A stretch of 5,949 nt of DNA. It comes from Caulobacteraceae bacterium. Its GTDB lineage: Bacteria; Pseudomonadota; Alphaproteobacteria; Caulobacterales; Caulobacteraceae. The notes below the pieces were generated by a model that did not search any database, was not told the origin of the DNA, and worked only from the letters and a program-made list of their open reading frames with translations. Positions 1 to 5,437 of the stretch are shown piece after piece. Position 1 is the first letter of the stretch, and each line of letters begins with the position of its first letter. The translations under genes and the position numbers were made by a program. The DNA lies in NCBI GenBank assembly GCA_947452665.1, contig CANGEH010000146.1:1-5949 (forward strand), written 5' to 3'.

Positions 1-156
1 GCCAAGTCCCTGCTCAAGCACGGCCAGACCGCTTCTTATGACACAATCATGGAAATGAGCGCAGCGGCCCAGGCCATCAGCCACCTGACCGACGACCATA
101 TGGAGGGCGTCGATTCCATCCTCGAAAAGCGCCCTGCGGACTTTAAGGGGCGCTAG
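1..156 (+). CDS. Enoyl-CoA hydratase/isomerase family protein, C-terminal end (5' part outside window)
   Basis: Frame 1 is open from the window edge to a TAG at 154-156, giving 51 residues. The readable tail includes SAAAQAISHLTDDHMEG and ends in KRPADFKGR. This pattern (a helix with a run of small residues, H-x-x-D-x-x-E-G, then a Lys/Arg-Pro-x-F-x-G-R end) is the usual C-terminus of crotonase-superfamily enoyl-CoA hydratases, where it forms the last helices that cover the neighbouring subunit's active site. The catalytic glutamates and oxyanion-hole residues would lie upstream, so activity cannot be judged. In a working member the enzyme hydrates trans-2-enoyl-CoA in the cytoplasm. The acyl-CoA dehydrogenase 400 nt downstream on the same strand supports an acyl-CoA oxidation role. 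The exact substrate is unknown, and another crotonase-fold enzyme (isomerase, hydrolase) remains possible. Confidence 0.8.
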   Translation, partial: AKSLLKHGQTASYDTIMEMSAAAQAISHLTDDHMEGVDSILEKRPADFKGR

Positions 157-271
157 AGCCGCCCCGCGCGCATCATAAGCGGCAAATCTTTCTGGCTTCC
201 CGCTAGGTCACCATTGCCCTTGCCGCCAAGCGGTCTAACATCTTTGAAAATCATAACCGGGAGAAACAATC
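157..271 (+). promoter_or_regulatory. Intergenic gap with weak promoter candidate and ribosome-binding site
   Basis: This 115-nt gap separates the hydratase-like gene from the ABM-fold gene. A weak sigma-70-like pair, TTGCCC (214-219) and TAACAT (236-241) with a 16-nt spacer, could start a new transcript. Each box matches consensus at only about four of six positions. GGGAG at 259-263 lies 8 nt before the ATG at 272 and is a convincing Shine-Dalgarno site. Short GC-rich inverted repeats (for example CCGC/GCGG around 223-233) are present without a T-run, so I do not call a terminator. Read-through from the upstream gene is equally possible. Confidence 0.3.
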
Positions 272-562
272 ATGATCGGTGTTGTCGCGACCTTGAAGGT
301 CCAGGTGGAAAAAGCCGCCGAATTCGAAGCTGTGTTTTTGGATCTGGCTGCCCAGGTCAAGGCCAATGAGGCCGGGTGCCTAGTCTATCAATTGACCAAG
401 AGCCGTACCGAGCCGGGCGTCTATAAGGTGCTGGAGCTTTATGCCGATTCCGACGCGCTCAAGGCGCACGGCCAGACCGACTATTTCAAGGCCGCCGGGG
501 CGAAGATGGGCCCAACCATGGCCGGTGCGCCTGTGGTCGAATATCTGGACGCAGTGGAGTAG
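272..562 (+). CDS. ABM-domain protein (putative quinol monooxygenase, YgiN-like)
   Basis: The 96-residue protein is one antibiotic-biosynthesis-monooxygenase domain, a dimeric alpha/beta ferredoxin-like fold of about this length. Supporting signs are the N-terminal strand (residues 2-12), an amphipathic helix (about 14-32), the small-residue turn NEAGCLVYQL (32-41), the strand carrying VYKVLELYAD (50-59), and the family hallmark of an acidic/Ala helix with a His (H66) followed by an aromatic-Phe pair (Y71, F72). Characterised relatives oxidise quinols or polyketide phenols without a cofactor, or handle reactive carbonyls; many are uncharacterised. No signal peptide or membrane segment is seen, so it is probably cytoplasmic. 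The start is fixed by GGGAG 8 nt upstream. Its stop is 5 nt before the acyl-CoA dehydrogenase start, so the two are almost certainly co-transcribed. The fold call is fairly secure; the reaction is not. Confidence 0.82.
   Translation: MIGVVATLKVQVEKAAEFEAVFLDLAAQVKANEAGCLVYQLTKSRTEPGVYKVLELYADSDALKAHGQTDYFKAAGAKMGPTMAGAPVVEYLDAVE
556..559 (+). promoter_or_regulatory. Shine-Dalgarno site of the acyl-CoA dehydrogenase, inside the preceding gene
   Basis: GGAG at 556-559 lies in the last sense codons of the ABM-fold gene and 8 nt before the ATG at 568. The ribosome finishing the first gene therefore ends on the initiation site of the second. This favours translational coupling and supports 568 as the true start. 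Confidence 0.7.
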
Positions 563-567
563 CCGCT

Positions 568-1791
568 ATGGATCTGGCCTTTTCCCCCGAAGAACTTGCC
601 TTTCGCGATGAAGTCCGGGCCTGGATTGAACAGGCCTATGACGCCGATCTGCGCCGCCAAATGTCCCAGTCCAAGAACGGCTATCTGGACAAGGCGGGCC
701 AAGTAAAGTGGCAAAAAAAGCTGGCCGAAAAAGGCTGGGTCGCGCCCGGTTGGCCGGCCCAATATGGCGGTCCGACCTGGACCTCGTCGCAGCACTATAT
801 TTTCAACATGGAAATGTCGCTGGCCGGTGTGCCTGCGTCTTCGCCCATGGGCCTGAAAATGGTCGCGCCTGTGATTATGGCCTTTGGTACCGATGCGCAA
901 AAGCAGCAGCACCTGCCGCCGATCTTGAGCTCGGACATCTGGTGGTGCCAGGGCTATTCTGAACCCGGCTCTGGCTCTGATCTGGCCAGCCTACAGATGA
1001 AGGCCGAGCGCGACGGGGATCACTATATCCTCAATGGCTCCAAGATCTGGACCACCCATGCCCAGTGGGCCGACTGGATGTTCTGCCTGGTACGCACCAG
1101 CCAGGAAGCCAAGCCCCAGAACGGTATTTCCTTCCTGCTTTTGGAAATGAATACGCCGGGCATCAGCATTCGGCCCCTGCCGACCCTGGACGGTCCGGTT
1201 GAAGGCCAGCAAGAGATCAATCAGGTCTTTTTCGAAGACGTGCGCGTGCCGATCTCTAACCGGATTGGCGAAGAGGGCATGGGCTGGACCTATGCCAAAT
1301 ACCTGCTCGAATTTGAGCGCGGTAATGCCTATGCGCCGGGCCTGATGAATATGCTCAAAAAGGTTCGCCGTATTGCTTCGGCCGAAGCCTCGGGCCATGG
1401 CACCAGCATGATCCAGGACACAGATTTTAGGCGCAAGCTGGCCAATCTGCAGATCAAGGTTGAGGCGCTTAATGCCACTGAGCTGAAAATCTTTTCGGCC
1501 ATGTCCTCGGGTACGCCGGTGGGACCGGCCTCCTCCATGCTCAAGCTGGAGGGCTCTGAAACCCAGCAGGCGATTACCGAACTGACGCTTGAAGCGGTCG
1601 GCATTTATGCCCAGCCGTTTGTGGCCGATACCTGGGCCGAAATGCGCGGCGAGACTAATGCCCCGCGCCCCGGTCCCGACTATGCCGCCCCGGCGGCCCC
1701 GTCCTATCTGAACTATCGCAAGGCCTCCATCTATGCCGGGTCCAATGAGATCCAGCACAATATTATGGCCAAATTGATCCTAGGGCTCTAG
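568..1791 (+). CDS. Acyl-CoA dehydrogenase (FadE-type, catalytic Glu at the IVD/LCAD position)
   Basis: The protein has 407 residues and all three ACAD domains: N-terminal helical domain (about 4-120), beta domain (about 125-230) and C-terminal helical domain (about 240-407). Landmarks are YSEPGSGSDLASL (130-142) and NGSKIWTTHA (156-165), which shape the FAD and acyl-CoA sites, and SIYAGSNEIQHNI (387-399) near the end. The family oxidises acyl-CoA to trans-2-enoyl-CoA, passing electrons from FAD to ETF. At the place where medium- and short-chain enzymes carry the catalytic Glu (Y-E-G), this protein has Y389-A390-G391. The likely base is E250 in LLEFERG (246-252), matching the position used in isovaleryl-CoA and long-chain enzymes. 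A Pro/Ala-rich stretch at about 365-379 before the final helix is usual in this large FadE/pimeloyl-type subfamily. Some relatives work as heteromers with a shorter partner, and no partner gene is visible. It is coupled to the ABM-fold gene upstream. Substrate unknown. Confidence 0.93.
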   Translation: MDLAFSPEELAFRDEVRAWIEQAYDADLRRQMSQSKNGYLDKAGQVKWQKKLAEKGWVAPGWPAQYGGPTWTSSQHYIFNMEMSLAGVPASSPMGLKMVAPVIMAFGTDAQKQQHLPPILSSDIWWCQGYSEPGSGSDLASLQMKAERDGDHYILNGSKIWTTHAQWADWMFCLVRTSQEAKPQNGISFLLLEMNTPGISIRPLPTLDGPVEGQQEINQVFFEDVRVPISNRIGEEGMGWTYAKYLLEFERGNAYAPGLMNMLKKVRRIASAEASGHGTSMIQDTDFRRKLANLQIKVEALNATELKIFSAMSSGTPVGPASSMLKLEGSETQQAITELTLEAVGIYAQPFVADTWAEMRGETNAPRPGPDYAAPAAPSYLNYRKASIYAGSNEIQHNIMAKLILGL

Positions 1792-1826
1792 GCCGCAGGG
1801 CCGATTGCACCAGGACCAAACCCATC

Positions 1827-1864
1827 CGGCCCAGTCCCCAAAAGCGGGGCTGGGCCGCAATTTT
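1827..1864 (+). terminator. Intrinsic terminator-like hairpin between ACAD and OYE genes
   Basis: The left arm 1827-1839 (CGGCCCAGTCCCC) pairs with the right arm 1846-1857 (GGGGCTGGGCCG) over 12 bp, with one bulged T at 1835 and a 6-nt loop (1840-1845). After CAA a run of four T follows (1861-1864). The stem is very stable, but the T-run is short and offset by three bases. It lies 35 nt after the dehydrogenase stop. Its T-run directly abuts the next gene's Shine-Dalgarno GAGGA (1865-1869), so it can also act in the leader of that gene. Confidence 0.75.
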
Positions 1865-1878
1865 GAGGAAGCGACACC

Positions 1879-2979
<1,101 letters not shown>

Positions 2980-2988
2980 TAAAAAGTA

Positions 2989-3019
2989 TCCCCTTCTCGC
3001 CGCCCAGGCGGGGAGGGGA
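2989..3019. terminator. Shared terminator hairpin between convergent genes
   Basis: The arms 2989-3001 (TCCCCTTCTCGCC) and 3007-3019 (GGCGGGGAGGGGA) form a continuous 13-bp stem around a 5-nt loop in + strand RNA, two of the pairs being G-U. In - strand RNA those two become C-A mismatches, but there the stem is followed after three bases by five T (2985-2981 read backwards). The + strand side has no T-run. It fills most of the 45 nt between the OYE stop and the stop of the deoxyribosyltransferase-family gene, so it probably ends both transcripts, more canonically the - strand one. Confidence 0.7.
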
Positions 3020-3024
3020 CCCTG

Positions 3025-3588
3025 CTAGTCCGTATAGAGGCTCAAGGCCTCAAGACACATTTCCAAGCCCGTCAGGTCGCCCAGCACGTCTGGGGTGACA
3101 ATGACAAACAGGCGCCTCGCCTCGGCCCAGAGCATCAGGCTTTCGGGCAGTTCAAAGTCTTCAATCTTGCAAGCATCGTCGTCGCGCCAGACCTCGGCCT
3201 CGTCTTGATGTGCGCCGATATGGATATCGATCCGGCCAAGATAATCGGCCTCGTCTTCGGTGGCGACGTTGAGATAGGCAAAAATTGGCTTGGCCAGGGC
3301 GGCCATAAAGCCAGCCTCAAACGCGGTTGCCGCATCACAGGATGGGCCGCGCCAGGGGGTCAAATTGAAAATGCCGGCATCGGCCAGACGCATCTGACCG
3401 GTTCTAGAGGCATAGGCCTCGCGGGCCATGGCCTCGGTATTAAGGGTCTCGATCATGGCCCCATCCAGGGCCGTGACCGCCTCAAACCCGGCAGCCCGGC
3501 AAAGACCCTTGCGCTCGCTCGCAAAGGCCTCAGCGTCCGGGTACCATATTTCAGGGCCGGAGAGATAAAGCCGCTCAATCCGCTTCAC
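3025..3588 (-). CDS. Nucleoside 2-deoxyribosyltransferase family protein
   Basis: The 187-residue protein matches the nucleoside 2-deoxyribosyltransferase/DNPH1 fold. YLSGPEIWYPDAEAF (8-22) is the first strand and nucleotide loop, and ADAGIFNLTPWRG (69-81) the central strand with D70. DAATAFEAGFMAALAKP (85-101) contains the probable nucleophile E91 in the FEAG motif, followed by the PIFAY strand (101-105). Known members swap the base on 2'-deoxyribonucleosides through a deoxyribosyl-enzyme intermediate, or hydrolyse deoxynucleoside monophosphates; which applies here cannot be read. It is cytoplasmic, with no signal peptide. The start is GTG at 3588-3586, with AGGGG (3600-3596) 7 nt upstream; no in-frame ATG precedes the conserved first strand. 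It begins 24 nt after the ilvC stop on the same strand, so the two probably form an operon, though no metabolic link between them is obvious. Confidence 0.88.
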   Translation of the reverse strand: MKRIERLYLSGPEIWYPDAEAFASERKGLCRAAGFEAVTALDGAMIETLNTEAMAREAYASRTGQMRLADAGIFNLTPWRGPSCDAATAFEAGFMAALAKPIFAYLNVATEDEADYLGRIDIHIGAHQDEAEVWRDDDACKIEDFELPESLMLWAEARRLFVIVTPDVLGDLTGLEMCLEALSLYTD

Positions 3589-3595
3589 ACCCCAG

Positions 3596-3600
3596 CCCCT
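3596..3600 (-). promoter_or_regulatory. Shine-Dalgarno site supporting a GTG start
   Basis: On the - strand AGGGG (3600 to 3596) stands 7 nt before the GTG at 3588. It lies in the 24-nt gap after the ilvC stop, which is too short for an independent promoter. It supports both the GTG start and co-transcription with ilvC. A second G-run (TGGGG) directly adjoins the start codon and is too close to serve. Confidence 0.6.
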
Positions 3601-3612
3601 GTTTCTAAAGGT

Positions 3613-4632
3613 TTAGTTCTTGGCCTTGTCGACCAGCTTGTTCTTGCCGATCCAAGGCATCATGGCGCGCAGGCGGCCACCGACTTCTTCGATCTCGTGC
3701 TCGGCAGCGCGGTTGCGAATAGCCTTCAGGCTGGGCTGGCCGGCCTGGTTTTCCAGCATGAAGTCACGCACAAAGCGGCCTTCTTGAATATCGGTCAGGA
3801 TGCGCTTCATTTCGGCCTTGGTGTCGGATGTAACCACGCGGGGCCCAGAGACATAGGCGCCATATTCAGCCGTATTGCTGATCGAATAGCTCATATTGGC
3901 AATGCCGCCCTCATAGATCAGGTCGACAATCAGCTTGACCTCGTGCAGGCACTCAAAATAGGCCATTTCCGGCGCATAACCGGCTTCGACCAGGGTTTCA
4001 AAGCCCGCCCGGATCAGCTCAACCAGGCCGCCGCACAGGACGGCCTGTTCGCCGAACAGGTCGGTTTCGCACTCTTCGCGGAAATTGGTCTCAATAATGC
4101 CAGACCGACCGCCGCCAATGGCCGAGGCATAGGCAAGGCCCAGCTCCATGGCCTGGCCGGTCGCGTTCTGATGCACAGCAATCAAGCAGGGCACGCCGCC
4201 GCCCTTGATGTATTCACCGCGCACAGTGTGGCCGGGGCCCTTTGGCGCGACCATCAGTACGTCAATGCTGGCCTTTGGCTCGATCAGCTTGAAATGCACA
4301 TTCAGGCCGTGGGCGAACAAAAGCGCTGCACCATCGCGGATATTGGGCGCAATCTCGTGCTCATAAATGCCGCGCTGCAATTCGTCAGGCGCCAGGATCA
4401 TCAGCATGTCGGCCCAGGCGGCTGCCTCGGCGACGGTGAGGACCTTCAGGCCCTCCGCTTCAGCCTTCTTAGCCGAGGCCGAACCGGGGCGCAGGGCCAC
4501 GGCGACATTCTTGTGGCCGGAATCGCGCAGGTTCAGCGCGTGGGCATGGCCTTGGCTGCCATAACCTACGATCGCCACCTTCTTGTCGAGGATACGGCCA
4601 AGGTCTGCGTCGCGATCGTAATAAACACGCAT
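3613..4632 (-). CDS. ilvC: Ketol-acid reductoisomerase (class I)
   Basis: This enzyme converts 2-acetolactate or 2-aceto-2-hydroxybutyrate to the dihydroxy acids of valine/leucine and isoleucine synthesis, using NADPH and Mg2+ in the cytoplasm. From ATG 4632 it has 339 residues, the normal class I length. GYGSQGHAHALNLRDSG (23-39) is the Rossmann loop. R48 and the serines of LRPGSAS (47-53) suit NADPH 2'-phosphate binding. H108 (FAHG) and K131 (PKGPGH) belong to the active site. D191, E195, E227 and E231 (ETDLFGEQ; ECLHE) are the metal ligands, and S252 is the substrate serine. The frame continues upstream to a TTG at 4659, but ATG 4632 has GGAGA (4644-4640) 7 nt before it and begins with the family's MRVYYDRDADL. 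The other branched-chain genes are not adjacent. The deoxyribosyltransferase-family gene follows 24 nt later. Confidence 0.97.
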   Translation of the reverse strand: MRVYYDRDADLGRILDKKVAIVGYGSQGHAHALNLRDSGHKNVAVALRPGSASAKKAEAEGLKVLTVAEAAAWADMLMILAPDELQRGIYEHEIAPNIRDGAALLFAHGLNVHFKLIEPKASIDVLMVAPKGPGHTVRGEYIKGGGVPCLIAVHQNATGQAMELGLAYASAIGGGRSGIIETNFREECETDLFGEQAVLCGGLVELIRAGFETLVEAGYAPEMAYFECLHEVKLIVDLIYEGGIANMSYSISNTAEYGAYVSGPRVVTSDTKAEMKRILTDIQEGRFVRDFMLENQAGQPSLKAIRNRAAEHEIEEVGGRLRAMMPWIGKNKLVDKAKN

Positions 4633-4639
4633 GATCAGG

Positions 4640-4644
4640 TCTCC
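4640..4644 (-). promoter_or_regulatory. Shine-Dalgarno site that fixes the ilvC start
   Basis: GGAGA on the - strand (4644 to 4640) is 7 nt before ATG 4632. The nine extra codons back to TTG 4659 would run through this site and have no comparable site of their own, so the shorter 339-residue product is preferred. Confidence 0.75.
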
Positions 4645-4675
4645 AGACGGGTCATTCAAGGGCCCCTTGGCGGGA

Positions 4676-4710
4676 CGCTTTTCGGAAAGGCTGCTTTCGA
4701 GCGTTTTTTT
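4676..4710 (+). terminator. Hairpin followed by seven T in the divergent ilvC/DUF924 region
   Basis: On the + strand the right arm CTTTCGAGCG (4694-4703) is fully complementary to the left arm 4676-4689, which has two bulges (TTT at 4680-4682 and a single G), around a GCTG loop (4690-4693). Seven T follow at once (4704-4710). This has the form of an intrinsic terminator pointing toward the DUF924 gene, 99 nt before its ATG. No + strand gene ends here, since the sequence to the left is the antisense of ilvC. It might block antisense transcription out of ilvC, act as a leader attenuator if a promoter lies to its left, or be chance. On the - strand it is a leader hairpin preceded by A7. Confidence 0.4.
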
Positions 4711-4754
4711 GCCCTCACGTCAAGGTCTGGGTGCATTGTGCGCAAGCCTCTGCC

Positions 4755-4783
4755 TTTATATGTATTGGAATAGTGGAGTTGAA
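4755..4783 (-). promoter_or_regulatory. Candidate ilvC promoter
   Basis: Read on the - strand, TTCAAC (4783-4778) and TATAAA (4760-4755) are separated by 17 nt. The -10 box matches consensus at five of six positions and the -35 at about three. Initiation would be near 4748, leaving a leader of about 115 nt before ATG 4632. It is the best sigma-70-like match I found by eye in this A/T-richer part of the divergent region. The same AT-rich patch read on the + strand could instead or also serve the DUF924 gene (TTGTGC 4736-4741, weak -10 at 4757-4764). Confidence 0.35.
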
Positions 4784-4809
4784 CGCCTCGCCTTTAGGAT
4801 CTTTGGCCG

Positions 4810-5373
4810 ATGTCACGACGAGCGACACCCCATGACGTGGCGGTCTATTGGGAAAATGCTGGGCCCAGTAAGTGGTTCAAGAAAAATGGCCGCTTTGATG
4901 AGGCCTTGATCCTGCGGTTCGGGTCGATGCACATGGCCGCCGCGCGCGGTGAGCACGATGATTGGGAGGCGCAAGGGGCCGTCGGGGCGTTGGGCCTGAT
5001 CCTTCTGTTCGACCAGATTCCCCGCAACATCTATCGTAGGACGGCCCACGCCTTTGCCACAGACGGGCGCGCCCGCACCGTGGCGCGCAAGGCCATTGCC
5101 AGGGGTTATGATCAGGAGATGGAGGCGGCGCTGCGGCCCTTCTTCTATCTGCCCTTCGAACATTCTGAAGACCCAAGCGATCAGGCCTTCAGCGTCGAGC
5201 TGTTCAGTGCCCACGGCCTGGCCAGCGGCGATGAGGACAGCCTCAAATGGGCCATTGTCCATAGCCAGATTATCGAACAGTTCGGGCGATTTCCTCACCG
5301 CAATCCGGCTCTGGGTCGGGAGACCACGGTTGATGAAGAGATGTTCCTGAGCGAAGGTGGCTTCGGCGGTTAA
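4810..5373 (+). CDS. DUF924 family protein
   Basis: The 187-residue protein fits the DUF924 family (TPR-like helical fold, usually about 180-200 residues) over its whole length. Landmarks are VYWENAGPSKWFKKN (12-26) with FDEALILRF (29-37), then GEHDDWEAQ (47-55), LGLILLFDQIPRNIYR (61-76), AFATDGRART (81-90), RPFFYLPFEHSED (109-121) and the signature FGRFPHRNPALGR (158-170), followed by a TVDEEMFL end (173-180). The conserved DQ-PRN and GRFPHRN motifs form the family's invariant core, but no biochemical role is established and I do not propose one. No signal peptide or membrane span is seen. The start is ATG 4810, with AGGA (4796-4799) 10 nt upstream; an in-frame TAG at 4795 excludes extension. 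It is divergent from ilvC and 64 nt upstream of thyA on the same strand, so co-transcription with thyA is possible. Confidence 0.92.
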   Translation: MSRRATPHDVAVYWENAGPSKWFKKNGRFDEALILRFGSMHMAAARGEHDDWEAQGAVGALGLILLFDQIPRNIYRRTAHAFATDGRARTVARKAIARGYDQEMEAALRPFFYLPFEHSEDPSDQAFSVELFSAHGLASGDEDSLKWAIVHSQIIEQFGRFPHRNPALGRETTVDEEMFLSEGGFGG

Positions 5374-5437
5374 CGGAACCGTTGGATTTCTGCCCGACCG
5401 ACCTTTAACCTGTCGCAAGACCAAGGGTCAGAATCAC
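5374..5437 (+). promoter_or_regulatory. Gap before thyA with weak promoter candidate and ribosome-binding site
   Basis: TTGGAT (5382-5387) and TAACCT (5406-5411), 18 nt apart, are a poor sigma-70-like pair. AAGGG (5423-5427) lies 10 nt before the thyA ATG at 5438 and is the likely Shine-Dalgarno site. A small perfect inverted repeat, AACGG-AA-CCGTT (5372-5383), overlaps the DUF924 stop. It has no T-run, so it is not called a terminator. Confidence 0.25.

Noticed and set aside
991..1758. A 255-codon open frame antisense to the acyl-CoA dehydrogenase (with a further antisense frame at 481-912).
   Set aside because: Both are shadows of well-supported genes, with no ribosome-binding logic or recognisable domains.
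4633..4659. A nine-residue N-terminal extension of IlvC from a TTG at 4659.
   Set aside because: ATG 4632 has a good Shine-Dalgarno at proper spacing and gives the standard family N-terminus and length.
4656..4736. A 26-codon - strand ORF in the ilvC leader, starting just after the proposed promoter, as a possible attenuator leader peptide.
   Set aside because: It is Lys/Arg-rich with only one Leu, two Val and no Ile, and it lacks a ribosome-binding site. It does not look like a branched-chain amino acid attenuation peptide.
3205..4773. A 522-codon open frame on the + strand, antisense to both ilvC and the deoxyribosyltransferase-family gene and running through the gap between them.
   Set aside because: It is the longest open frame in the window but lies opposite two proteins with clear catalytic motifs. 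Its translation shows no recognisable family pattern, and such frames are expected opposite GC-biased coding DNA with few stop-generating codons.
5372..5383. Inverted repeat AACGG-AA-CCGTT overlapping the DUF924 stop, as a terminator before thyA.
   Set aside because: The stem is only 4-5 bp with a very small loop, and no T-run follows.
4813..5424. A 203-codon open frame antisense to the DUF924 gene.
   Set aside because: The DUF924 reading is supported along its whole length by family motifs. The antisense product has no recognisable features.
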